A DNA stretch of 64,000 nt. Origin: Rhodovastum atsumiense (lineage in GTDB: Bacteria; Pseudomonadota; Alphaproteobacteria; Acetobacterales; Acetobacteraceae). A program made the translations under genes and the position numbers. The notes below the pieces were generated by a model. The model made no database searches. It saw only the letters and a list, made by a program, of their open reading frames with translations, and was not told the origin of the DNA. Position 1 is the first letter of the stretch. Each line of letters starts with the position of its first letter. Shown one piece after another: positions 26,864 through 35,465 of this stretch. Location of the stretch: positions 4,943,501-5,007,500 of the forward strand of contig NZ_OW485601.1 in assembly GCF_937425535.1 (NCBI RefSeq). The letters run 5' to 3'.

Positions 26864-28501
26864 TCAGAAGACGTTGCGCAGGATGACGTAGAGTCCGCCG
26901 GCCAGGGCCATGGCCGCCGGCAGCGTCAGCACCCAGGCCGCGGCGATGTTGCGCACGGTCGCCATCTGCAGCCCGGAGCCGTTCGCCGCCATGGTGCCGG
27001 CGACGCCGCTGGAGAGGATGTGGGTGGTCGAGACTGGCAGCCCCCAGACCTCGGCCATGCCGATGGTCCCGGCCGCGACCAGCTCGGCCGAGGCGCCCTG
27101 GGCGTAGGTCAAATGCTGCTTGCCGATCCGTTCGCCCACGGTGACGACGATGCGCTTCCAGCCGACCATGGTGCCGAGCCCGAGCGCGATGGCCACCGAG
27201 ACCTTCACCCAGCCCGGGATGAAGCGCGTGCCTTCGTTCAGCGCGGTGCGATACGCGTTCAGCGTCCCTGCTTCCGCGGCGGAGAGCGTCACGTCTTCCT
27301 TGGGCAGCAGCCGCACCGCATCGGCCACGAGGTACATGTCGTTGCGCATGTTCGGCGTGGCTGCCGCCGACACGTGCCGGATCGCCCCGTAGTTCCGCAC
27401 GTTCTCGGCGATGTCGCCCGACAGGGCGGCGAGGGCCGCGAACACCTCCGGTTGGTTGAGCCGGCGTGCCTTCAGCGCGTCGCCCACGACCCTGCGGGCC
27501 GTGTCGGCCGGCGGCGGCGTGAGGGTGGCGGCGCGGGCCTGGAAGATCGCCTGCGCCTCGTGCGAGATCTGGATATAGGTCGGCGTGGAACTGTCCGGCA
27601 TGGTGCGGTTGAGCGCGAAGGCGGTGGGCACGGCGCCGATCAGGATCAGCATGATCAGGCCCATGCCCTTCTGACCGTCATTGCCGCCATGAGCGAAGGA
27701 AACGCTGGTGCAGGTCAGGATCAGCAGGGAGCGGATCCACAGCGGTGGCGGGCGGTTGTCTTCCGGGGCCTGGTAGAGCTTGCGGTTGCGCACCACCAGC
27801 TTCATCACCAGCAGCAGCAGGGCGGCGACGACAAAGCCGCAGAGCGGGCTGAAGGCCAGGGCCTTGAACACGCCGGTGGCCTGGGCCCAGTCGACGCCGG
27901 AGGTTGCCTGGTCGGCGGGCGCCATCATCTGGTTGGCGAGGCCGACGCCGATGATCGACCCGATCAGGGCATGCGACGAACTGTTCGGGATTCCCATCGC
28001 CCAGGTGCCGAGATTCCAGATGATCGCCGCGAGCAGCAGGGCGAAGATCATCGAGTACCCGGCCTCGCTGCCGACCTGCAGGATCAGTTCCACCGGCAGC
28101 AGCGTGACCATGCTGTAGGCGACCGCGCCGCTGGAGAGGATCACGCCGAGGAAGTTGAAGCACCCCGACCAGATCACCGCGACCACCGGTGGCATGGAGT
28201 GGGTGTAGATCACCGTGGCGACGGCATTGGCGGTATCGTGGAAGCCGTTCACGAACTCGAAGCCGAGCGCGATCAGCAGGGCGATGCCCAGCAGCACGAA
28301 GGCGCCGATGGCGAGCGGCTCCTGGCCGACATTGTTCATGTCGCTGATCAGGCCGTACACGGCGTAGCCGATGCCGCTGACCAGCAGCAGCCCGAAGATG
28401 AACGGAGTCGAGCCATGCAGCCTGCGATCCAGGTCCGGCCTGGGGGCGGCGATGGTCGCAATGCCCGGTGCTGATGGGGCTACGGTTGAAAGATCCGACA
28501 T
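26864..28501 (-). CDS. pit: Inorganic phosphate transporter, PiT family
   Basis: 545 residues from the ATG at 28501 (AAGGCGAG upstream). Duplicated PiT domains: GFHDTANAVATVIYTHSMPP near the first third and EVWGLPVSTTHILSSGVAG near the end, plus SHALIGSIIGVG and SFAHGGNDGQKGMG. About ten membrane segments, with a long cytoplasmic loop (about 330-440) between halves. It is a low-affinity metal-phosphate:proton symporter. No phoU-like pit accessory gene adjacent. The 478-base AT-rich region upstream likely controls it. Confidence 0.93.
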   Translation of the reverse strand: MSDLSTVAPSAPGIATIAAPRPDLDRRLHGSTPFIFGLLLVSGIGYAVYGLISDMNNVGQEPLAIGAFVLLGIALLIALGFEFVNGFHDTANAVATVIYTHSMPPVVAVIWSGCFNFLGVILSSGAVAYSMVTLLPVELILQVGSEAGYSMIFALLLAAIIWNLGTWAMGIPNSSSHALIGSIIGVGLANQMMAPADQATSGVDWAQATGVFKALAFSPLCGFVVAALLLLVMKLVVRNRKLYQAPEDNRPPPLWIRSLLILTCTSVSFAHGGNDGQKGMGLIMLILIGAVPTAFALNRTMPDSSTPTYIQISHEAQAIFQARAATLTPPPADTARRVVGDALKARRLNQPEVFAALAALSGDIAENVRNYGAIRHVSAAATPNMRNDMYLVADAVRLLPKEDVTLSAAEAGTLNAYRTALNEGTRFIPGWVKVSVAIALGLGTMVGWKRIVVTVGERIGKQHLTYAQGASAELVAAGTIGMAEVWGLPVSTTHILSSGVAGTMAANGSGLQMATVRNIAAAWVLTLPAAMALAGGLYVILRNVF

Positions 28502-28979
28502 GGCTTTCTCGCCTTGCGTGGAACGGGCCATCCCGAAGGATGGTCGGGGCCGGGGTGGACGGAAAGTTGCGAATGTCAGGATAACGCTGCCCAAAAGCGC
28601 GGATTGGGTGAGAATTGCTATTTATTTATGACAGGCACAGGCATAATATTAACCATAGGTAGAATATCACTGAAAAAATAATCTCAAACAAATAGTTGAG
28701 AGAGATTCTTGGTCGAAACTATAATGTTAAATCATGCGCGACAATATATGTGCGCAAAAATAAGAAGGAATTTCTTTTCAGTTTGAATTTGTGCTGATCA
28801 TGTTCGCGTATAATGCTTATGCTTTCATTTTTTATATCGTTTTTAGTGAATTCAAATGATCTGCCTGGATCGTTTCTGCATGTGGTTGTGCCATGGTGCG
28901 TCCCGCCCCAGGGGCGATTGCGTCCTGTCGCGTCGGACCGCCAGGCCCCCAGACCGGTCAGCTCGTCAGGCTGTCGTCG
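28502..28979. other. Intergenic region with an AT-rich island
   Basis: 478 bases upstream of the pit gene. Bases about 28615-28870 are far richer in A and T than the rest of the window. There is no convincing reading frame or RNA gene. It probably contains the pit promoter; CTGTCAT on the minus strand at 28628-28634 is a single Pho-box-like half-site only. Confidence 0.5.
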
Positions 28980-30176
28980 TCACTCCGGTGCAAAGCTCCG
29001 CAGCACCACGGGCCGTCCCTGCCGCACTTCCACCAGGAAGCTGGCCCGGTCCATTTCCCCCATCGCGTTCCAGCGCGAATCGAGCATCATCGCCGCGGCT
29101 CCCGCCGGCACCGACAAGCCGCGCAGCGCCGCCGCCAGGCCGGACCGGTCCACCCGTCCCAGCCGCATGGTACCGGCCGCCAGCAAGCCTATCGCCGTGT
29201 AGCCCTTCGCCGCGACCGCGTCCGGCTCTTCCTTGAACAGGTCCAGGAAGCGCCCGCGGAAGGCCGCCAGTTCGGAGGCTTCCGGCGTGAAGGTGACGTG
29301 GCAGCGCACGCCCTCGGCCGCCGCCCCGGCCTGCGCCAGCACGCGGGGGGCGGCCAACGTCGTGTCGCCGACCAGGGGCAGGCGCAACCCCTGGCGCCTT
29401 GCCTCCTTGAGGAAGCGCACGCATTCGGCCTCGGGCAGCAGGACCACCGCGGCCTCGGCCGGGCTGCGCGCCAGCGTGGCGGTTTCCGTGGCGAACCCCG
29501 TCGGGGCTGGCGCCACGCCCTGGTCGGAGGCGATCTCGATCCCGTTGGCCCGCAATTCGCGCAGCAGCACGTCGTGGCGGTGGCGGCCGGTCCAGCCGTT
29601 GCTCCAGACCAGCGCCACCCGTCGCACGCCGGCGTCCTCGGCCAGCCATCGCGCCAGCCGCCGCATGCGCAGCGCCGTCCCCGGCGCGGTGCGGAACGGC
29701 ATGCCGCCGCCCAGGGCCGCGTTGCTCGCCGGCACCGTGGCGACCGTCGCGGTCGCGACCGCTGTATTGCTTGCCACGGTCGCACCCGCCGGCGCGGCCG
29801 GATCGGGGCTGTCGCTGCCGACGATATGCGTGATCCCCGCCGCGCGGGCCATCGGCACCGCCAATCCCACCGCCTCCGGTGTCACCGGCCCGAGCAACGC
29901 CAGGGGCTCGCCTTCCAGCGCGCGCCGCACCGCGGGGCGGCCGACGCTGCTGTCGAAGGTGCTCATTTGCAGGGGGCGGCCGAGCAGGCCGCCGGCGGCG
30001 TTGATCTCCTGCACCGCCATCTCGACGCCGTTGCGCCAGGAATCGCCGATCCGGGCCGCGGGGCCGGACAATTCGACGATCTGGCTGAACCACAGCGGCG
30101 GTGCCGCCAGCGGGGGACGGGGAAACAGTGGGGCCGCCAGCAGCCCGCCGAGCAGGGAACGCCGCGCGATGTTCAT
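28980..30176 (-). CDS. ABC-type branched-chain amino acid/amide-like substrate-binding protein
   Basis: 398 residues from the ATG at 30176. The N-terminus NIARRSLLGG looks like a twin-arginine-type or Sec signal ending near residue 25. The mature chain is a periplasmic-binding type I fold: QIVELSGPAARIGDSW with the conserved Gly, INAAGGLLGRPL, and GYTAIGLLAAG. Permease and ATPase genes are not next to it. An Ala/Thr-rich loop (about 120-150) is an oddity. Ligand unknown; could also be a sensor for the adjacent kinase genes. Confidence 0.85.
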   Translation of the reverse strand: MNIARRSLLGGLLAAPLFPRPPLAAPPLWFSQIVELSGPAARIGDSWRNGVEMAVQEINAAGGLLGRPLQMSTFDSSVGRPAVRRALEGEPLALLGPVTPEAVGLAVPMARAAGITHIVGSDSPDPAAPAGATVASNTAVATATVATVPASNAALGGGMPFRTAPGTALRMRRLARWLAEDAGVRRVALVWSNGWTGRHRHDVLLRELRANGIEIASDQGVAPAPTGFATETATLARSPAEAAVVLLPEAECVRFLKEARRQGLRLPLVGDTTLAAPRVLAQAGAAAEGVRCHVTFTPEASELAAFRGRFLDLFKEEPDAVAAKGYTAIGLLAAGTMRLGRVDRSGLAAALRGLSVPAGAAAMMLDSRWNAMGEMDRASFLVEVRQGRPVVLRSFAPE

Positions 30177-30383
30177 GTCCGGCTGGGTGGCATTGCCACG
30201 CGGGCGCGTCAACCCGTGCCCATTCGCCCGGTCGCACCCGATGGCCAGCGGCCCGCCGAACCATGGCGGTTTTGCATCGGCGTCCCCGATATCGATTTAT
30301 TGATGAATGTGGTGGATGTCGCCACGTATTCGCCGTCATCAAGTGCAAGAATAACCATGCACCGCGATGCATGGGAGGATGTC

Positions 30384-30986
30384 ATGAGTCTCGGACGCGC
30401 TCTGTTGTTGGCTTTTGTTGCGGTTGGCGTGGGGGCCTGCGCGGATTTGCCGGCATCAGGCCCCGTGGCTGCCTGGGGTGACTATGGAAGCGCCCCGGCC
30501 TACACGGGTCAGTCCTATCCCTATGTCTACCAGGAATCGGTGCCTTACGGCGGGGGCGGCGGCTATTGGACCGGTCCGGTGGGTGGCGGTGGCTACCGTC
30601 CCTATCCGCCCTATGCGTACGAACCCACCCCGTACGGGCGCTATCGCGGCGGGGAAGGCAATGCCTGGCAACGCGGTCCCGCCGACCAGCAATACCGCCA
30701 GCAGGTCGAGCAGAACCGCTTCCAGTATCAGCAACAGTTGCAGCGCAACCAGACGACCTACGACCAGAACCAGGCCCGCTACAACCAGCAGGTGCAGCAA
30801 AACCAGGCGGCGTATCAGCGCCAGGTGCAGGAAAATGCCGCGCGCTACCGCGAACAGGTGCAGCGCAACCAGGCGATCTACGACCAGAACCTGGCGCGCT
30901 ATCACCAGCAGGTGCAGCAGAACGACGCGGCCTGGCGGCGCCAGCAATGGGAAGCGCAGCAGCGCAAGCTGCAAGGGCAGCAATAG
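30384..30986 (+). CDS. Lipoprotein with Gln/Asn/Tyr coiled-coil repeats
   Basis: 200 residues, ATG at 30384 after GGGAGGAT. Lipobox VGVGAC near residue 21 predicts lipidation. Residues 25-90 are Gly/Tyr/Pro-rich. From about 95 to 180 Tyr (finally Trp) recurs with spacing 11, 7, 11, 11, 11, 7, 11 within Gln/Asn/Arg-rich units such as QVQRNQAIY, the hallmark of hendecad/heptad coiled coils. Probably an envelope surface or spacer protein. No homologue recognised by name. Confidence 0.75.
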   Translation: MSLGRALLLAFVAVGVGACADLPASGPVAAWGDYGSAPAYTGQSYPYVYQESVPYGGGGGYWTGPVGGGGYRPYPPYAYEPTPYGRYRGGEGNAWQRGPADQQYRQQVEQNRFQYQQQLQRNQTTYDQNQARYNQQVQQNQAAYQRQVQENAARYREQVQRNQAIYDQNLARYHQQVQQNDAAWRRQQWEAQQRKLQGQQ

Positions 30987-31006
30987 GGGGCAGCCCCCGA
31001 CAACGC

Positions 31007-33070
31007 TCAGGCCACCGGCGCTTCCCAGGGAGGGGCGTTGGACACGGCGGCCTGGATCTCGGCCGGATGGGACCGCAGCGCCCGGGCCAGCATCGTCGCC
31101 AGCGTCTTCGGCTCGTACGGCTTCCACACCACTGGCAGGCCGATCAGGTCGGGATCGGAGATGGCCTCGCCGCCATAGCCGGTGGTCAGCACCACCGGCA
31201 CCTGCGGGCGATACCGCCGCACCGCACGCACCACGTCGGCGCCGCTGCGTCCGCTCGGCAGCAGGATGTCGGTCAGCACCACGTCGATCGGCGCTTCCGA
31301 GGCCAGGATCTCCAGCGCCGGCTCCATGCCGCTGGCCCGGGCGACCTTGTGGCCCATGCCGCCCAGCATGTCGGTAACGCTCTCGGCGACCGCCGCATTG
31401 TCCTCCACCACCAGCACCGAGACCGGCTCCAGCACCGGCTCCCCCCCCGGCGCGGCCGATGCCTCGGTCAGCGCCGGGTCGGTGGCGCGCGGCAGCAGCA
31501 GGATCACCGAGGTGCCTTCGTCCGGCCGCGTCTCGATGCGGGCCAGCCCGCCCGATTGCCGGGCGAAGCCGTAGACCTGCGCCAGCCCCAGCCCGGTGCC
31601 CTTGCCGGGTTCCTTGGTGGTGAAGAAAGGTTCGAAGGCGTGCTGACGCACCCCCTCCGGCATGCCGGTCCCGGTATCGGTGATGCGCAGCTCGACATAG
31701 TCTCCCGTCGGAACGCCCAGCAGCTTCGCCTCCGCCGCCGGCACCTGCCGGTTGGTCGCCGAGAGGGTCAGGCTGCCCCCTTGCGGCATGGCGTCGCGCG
31801 CGTTCACGGCGAGGTTCAGCAACGCCAGTTCCAGCGCGCCGCGGTCGGCGCGCACCGGCCAGGTTTCCTCCGGGCAGATCACCGCAATCTCGATATTTTC
31901 GCGCAAGGAATGCACAAGCAGTTCCCGCAGCTCCTGCATGTGTGTCGGCAGGGGGATCGTCACCGGCCGCAGGTCCTGCCCGCGCCCGAACGCCAGCAGC
32001 CGCCGCGTCAGCTCCGCGCCTTGCGCGCTCGCCTGCTGGATGCGCCTCAGCAGCCGCTGCTGCCGCTCGTTCAACGGCTCGCGCCCGAGCAGGTGCAGCG
32101 CGCTGATCACCACCGTCATCAGGTTGTTGAAGTCATGCGCCACGCCGCCGGTCAGCTGCCCCAGCGCCTCCAGCTTCTGGGTCTCGAACATGGTACGCTG
32201 CGCCGCTTCGCGGCCGGCCACCTCGGCTTCCACCCGGGCGGCCAGCTCGTGGTTCAGCGCATCCAGCACCTGCAGCGCTTCCTTGCGCTCGGTGGTGTCG
32301 ATGCTCAGCCCGATCATCCGCCTCGGCTGCCCGGTTTCGTCGAACAGGAAGCGGCCCCGCGCGGCCAGCCAGCGCACCCCTGTGCCGGGATGGCGGATGC
32401 GGTATTCCATGGTGAAGTCGAGGACGTGACGCTCCAGGCAGGTCTGCAGCGTTGCTTCCACCAGCACCCGGTCTTCCGGCAGGATGGTGGCGAGCCAACT
32501 CTCGCGCGAGGGTATGACCTCGCCCGGCATCAACCCGTGCAGTTTCCAGTACTCGTCGGACCACATCATGTGGCCAGTGGCGATGTTCCAGTCCCAGATG
32601 CCCGCCTCGGCCGCCCGCAGCGCCAGCGACAGCCGCGCCTGTGCCTCCACCAGCCCGGCATTGGCCGTGGCCAGCGCGGTGGTGCGTTCCGTCACCCGCC
32701 GCTCCAGCCGCGCGTTCGCATCCCGCAAGGCGATGTTGGCGGCCTCCAGCTCCGCGATGACGAGCTGCATCTCCTCAAGGGTGATGTTCAGCTCCTCCTC
32801 GACAGTGAGGCTGCGGGCCTGGTCGGTCTGCAGTTCGAGCTGCACCGCCGCCGAATGCCGCAGCTGGTCGTGCAGCTGCGCCATGGCCTGCTCCATCTCC
32901 CGGCCGGTGTGGGTGTGCCTGGCCAGTTCGCGTTCCGCCCGTTCCAGATCCCTGGCGGTGCGGGCGGCTTCCTCGGCGGCGTCCTCGGCTGCGGTATGGG
33001 CCTGTTCCAGCTCGTCGCGCAGACGGGCGATCTCGGCGCGCAGCGCGATGGGGTCGTCATCCTTGGCCAC
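31007..33070 (-). CDS. Hybrid histidine kinase / response regulator with PAS domain
   Basis: 687 residues from a GTG at 33070 (GAGGAAG upstream). Long coiled coil (about 1-125), PAS/PAC domain (about 140-255; WDWNIATGHMMWSDEYWKLH), HisKA with HDFNNLM (phosphorylated His near 290), ATPase with NARDAMP, DTGTGM and EPFFTTKEPGKGTGLGL, then a receiver domain (about 565-675) with VVEDN, acceptor Asp in VLTDILLP and Lys in WKPY. All catalytic motifs are intact. No membrane helix, so cytosolic. Output partner unknown; receptor-type genes and CheB/CheR lie nearby. Confidence 0.9.
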   Translation of the reverse strand: MAKDDDPIALRAEIARLRDELEQAHTAAEDAAEEAARTARDLERAERELARHTHTGREMEQAMAQLHDQLRHSAAVQLELQTDQARSLTVEEELNITLEEMQLVIAELEAANIALRDANARLERRVTERTTALATANAGLVEAQARLSLALRAAEAGIWDWNIATGHMMWSDEYWKLHGLMPGEVIPSRESWLATILPEDRVLVEATLQTCLERHVLDFTMEYRIRHPGTGVRWLAARGRFLFDETGQPRRMIGLSIDTTERKEALQVLDALNHELAARVEAEVAGREAAQRTMFETQKLEALGQLTGGVAHDFNNLMTVVISALHLLGREPLNERQQRLLRRIQQASAQGAELTRRLLAFGRGQDLRPVTIPLPTHMQELRELLVHSLRENIEIAVICPEETWPVRADRGALELALLNLAVNARDAMPQGGSLTLSATNRQVPAAEAKLLGVPTGDYVELRITDTGTGMPEGVRQHAFEPFFTTKEPGKGTGLGLAQVYGFARQSGGLARIETRPDEGTSVILLLPRATDPALTEASAAPGGEPVLEPVSVLVVEDNAAVAESVTDMLGGMGHKVARASGMEPALEILASEAPIDVVLTDILLPSGRSGADVVRAVRRYRPQVPVVLTTGYGGEAISDPDLIGLPVVWKPYEPKTLATMLARALRSHPAEIQAAVSNAPPWEAPVA

Positions 33071-33221
33071 GGCTTCCTCGTCTCGTGCGGCGGCGTTCTT
33101 CCTGCCATCCCAGACGCGCCAGCACCCGACACAGTTCTTTGAAGAGCGCCGTACCGGCACACAGATCTGTGGGGTCCAACCGCAGGGCGGTCGGAATCGG
33201 CGTCTCCGTCGCCGGGAGCAT
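33057..33221 (-). CDS. Small ORF overlapping the hybrid kinase start
   Basis: 54 codons from an ATG at 33221, ending 13 bases inside the kinase gene. The product starts MLPATETPIPTALRLDP and continues with a leucine-rich helix (ALFKELCRVLARL), then a very basic tail. Composition looks protein-like in the first 40 residues. It may be a leader peptide coupling translation into the GTG start, or just chance. Not identified. Confidence 0.35.
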   Translation of the reverse strand: MLPATETPIPTALRLDPTDLCAGTALFKELCRVLARLGWQEERRRTRRGSRGQG

Positions 33222-33435
33222 GTCTTCAAGGCCCTGTATCGTCGAGGGGATCCGGCATGTTCGTTCCCTCATGCCGGTCCCGGGCGGCAGGTGTCGCGCC
33301 CGGCCGATGGCGGCAGGCCGCCTGCGAGCAGCCCGGAGCGAGGAAACCGTTTAACCGTTAAAACAGATCCGGATCGCCGCGACCGGGCCGATGGGGTTCC
33401 GGACGGCACGCCATGCTGGACCGGCTGTGTCGCCG

Positions 33436-33738
33436 TCATGCGGTGGGGTGGTCCCGTGGCCGGGACCCCTGTTCCTCCGGCACGGCGTCACGTGCCGGTT
33501 CGGCAGGCCGGGGAGCAGACGGCGTGCCGTGCATATCCTGTTCGATGCGCAAATGCTCGCGGGCGAGTTCGAGGCTGCGGCGCAGCACGTCCAGCACCTG
33601 CTTCGCCTGTTCCGCTGCTTTCGGGTGGTCGTCCTTCTCCAGCGTGTCGACGATCATCATCTGGCGGGCAATCCGCTGCTCGCCTTCCCGCACATGGCGC
33701 ACGGCCTGGGCGAGGTGCTCTTCGGCCGAATCATTCAT
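33436..33738 (-). CDS. Small helical protein linked to cheB
   Basis: 100 residues from the ATG at 33738, eight bases after AGGAG (an ATG two codons earlier is too close to it). The product is almost wholly helical with heptad-like spacing to residue 70 (EQRIARQMMIVDTLEK, VLDVLRRSLELAREHL), then a Pro-rich tail. No motif or membrane segment. It is 49 bases downstream of the cheB stop on the same strand, so likely co-transcribed. Function unknown. Confidence 0.7.
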   Translation of the reverse strand: MNDSAEEHLAQAVRHVREGEQRIARQMMIVDTLEKDDHPKAAEQAKQVLDVLRRSLELAREHLRIEQDMHGTPSAPRPAEPARDAVPEEQGSRPRDHPTA

Positions 33739-33787
33739 GGGCATATCTCCTGGGCGGTGTCCGTGCCTGAGTTGGGGCGCCGGGAGC

Positions 33788-34798
33788 TCAGGCATCGCCG
33801 GTCTCCCCATCGGGGTCGGGGCGCAGCCAGCCATTTTCGATGAAGCCGCGCAGCACCTCCGCCTTTTCCCGGGCCTCGTCGCGCGCCGCGCGCCATCGCC
33901 AGGCCAGTTCGTCGAATCCTTTGCCGTGCCAGGTCCCGGCCATGCGCTCGCAGAGGGCCGCCCGTTCATTCAGCACCCGCAGCGCCATTTCCAGCACCCG
34001 TTCCATGGCCTGGAACTGGGCCTCGTCCATGTCGGCGGCGACGAAGCGGTGGCCGATATGGCAGGTGAAGCAGGGCAGGGCGCTATCCTGCGTCTCCGCC
34101 AGGGCTCCGCCGCAGGTCGGGCAGGTCAGCGCCAGCGGCCGTGCGAGATCATATCCTTCGTTCAAGCCGGCCTCCAGATCGGTCCAGGATTGTTCAGGGG
34201 GCAGCATCCCCGGATCCGGCGCGGGCACCGGTCCGGCCAGCCGTGCGAGCAGGCCGGGAATGTCGTCCAGCTTCAGCCGGTGGTCGATCGTGGCATGGCG
34301 CAACGCGCTCAGCGGCATGCCGGGACATTTCGCTTCGTCCGGTTCCTGCACGACGGTGATGCCGCCGCCCGCCTTGATCGCGACCAGGCCGGCCGTGCCG
34401 TCGTTCAGGCCGCCGGTGAGGACGACGCCGACGACCTGGGGGCCGTAGGCCTGGGCGGCCGAGCGGAACAGGACGTCGATGGCCGGACGGGCCCGGTTCT
34501 CGCGCGGGCCGCGCGACAGCCGCATCTGGCCTGGCGTGATCAGCAGGTGATGATCAGGCGGCGCGACATAGATGCGGCCAGGCCGGATCGGCGCGCCATC
34601 CACTGCGTGGCAGGCAGGCAGGGTGCCGGCCCGGCTGAGGATCTCGGGCAGCGCGCTGAAGCGTGGTCCGATGTGCAGGACCACGAACACGGCAGCGGGC
34701 AGGGTGGGCGGCAGGCAGGCCGCCAGGCGTTGCAGCGCTTCCACGCCGCCCGCCGAGGCACCGATCACGATGATGCCGTGTTCCCGCGTGTCGGTCAT
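33788..34798 (-). CDS. cheB: Stand-alone CheB-type methylesterase with C-terminal zinc ribbon (copy 1)
   Basis: 336 residues. The catalytic domain (about 8-190) has IGASAGGVEAL (Ser nucleophile), VLHIGPRF (His) and LTGGLNDGTAG (Asp), the CheB triad. The receiver domain of classical CheB is absent. From about 240 there is CPTCGG ... CFTCHIGHRF, a CxxC-CxxCxxxH zinc-ribbon-like element, then a helical tail. It would remove methyl groups from receptors; the ribbon may regulate it. Its close paralogue is encoded divergently at 35466-36512. Confidence 0.88.
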   Translation of the reverse strand: MTDTREHGIIVIGASAGGVEALQRLAACLPPTLPAAVFVVLHIGPRFSALPEILSRAGTLPACHAVDGAPIRPGRIYVAPPDHHLLITPGQMRLSRGPRENRARPAIDVLFRSAAQAYGPQVVGVVLTGGLNDGTAGLVAIKAGGGITVVQEPDEAKCPGMPLSALRHATIDHRLKLDDIPGLLARLAGPVPAPDPGMLPPEQSWTDLEAGLNEGYDLARPLALTCPTCGGALAETQDSALPCFTCHIGHRFVAADMDEAQFQAMERVLEMALRVLNERAALCERMAGTWHGKGFDELAWRWRAARDEAREKAEVLRGFIENGWLRPDPDGETGDA

Positions 34799-34952
34799 CG
34801 GCCGATCCTCCGCTCGTGCCCGGGCTCGCGCAGGACCGGGGGGGAAGGCGTGCCGGATGCGGCGGGCAGGGGCCATGCCGGCACGAGCGGCAGCCTGGCG
34901 GCCGTGCCACGAAGCTTGTACCGCTGCGGCCCGGGACGGGAGGGGCGCGTCG

Positions 34953-35312
34953 TCACCGTGTCTGTCCGGCCGCGTCATCCTGCCCCGCTTGCGCGCTTTC
35001 CCCCTTCGATCCTCCGGACGGCGCCGCCGGGGCGGCGTGCTGCGGCGGGACGGAAGGTGCTTTCCCGGGGGGATGCAGGCACAGCGCGCGCGTGCGGTGG
35101 ATCATCGCCTCGCTCGCCATGATGGTGCGCTGGGAGACCTGCACGGCGTGCCGGGATTGCTGCACCAGGGCCTGCGTCTGCCGCAGCAGGCGCTCGATCT
35201 GGATGCGAGCCTGGATGGAACTCGGTCGCTTGTCTCCGGCCTGGTCCAAATCGGTCCACTCCGTTGCGACATTGGCATTCGCCGGGAGGGCAGGCTGGCA
35301 GTGGCGCGGCAT
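34953..35312 (-). CDS. Small helical protein of unknown function
   Basis: 119 residues from the ATG at 35312; in-frame codons further upstream give a less protein-like sequence. Central helix RLLRQTQALVQQSRHAVQVSQR and MASEAMIHRTR are amphipathic; the C-terminal 45 residues are Pro/Ala/Gly-rich. Lies between the two cheB genes, 154 bases from the minus-strand copy. Start uncertain. Confidence 0.5.
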   Translation of the reverse strand: MPRHCQPALPANANVATEWTDLDQAGDKRPSSIQARIQIERLLRQTQALVQQSRHAVQVSQRTIMASEAMIHRTRALCLHPPGKAPSVPPQHAAPAAPSGGSKGESAQAGQDDAAGQTR

Positions 35313-35465
35313 GCCCACGCTTCCTGCGGCAACCGGGCGAGGGAGCATCGGCCAACCGGTTCCGCCACGAAAGCAGGGATTCTTTAGCACGCCGCCCGGC
35401 TGCAGTCCGGATCTTCAACTCCCTGTGTGGATCCGGCGCCGGAGGGGGGCGGCCGTTCGGGATCC

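Noticed and set aside
28628-28634. CTGTCAT on the minus strand upstream of the pit gene as a Pho box
   Set aside because: Only one half-site is present; the partner repeat 11 bases away is absent on both sides.
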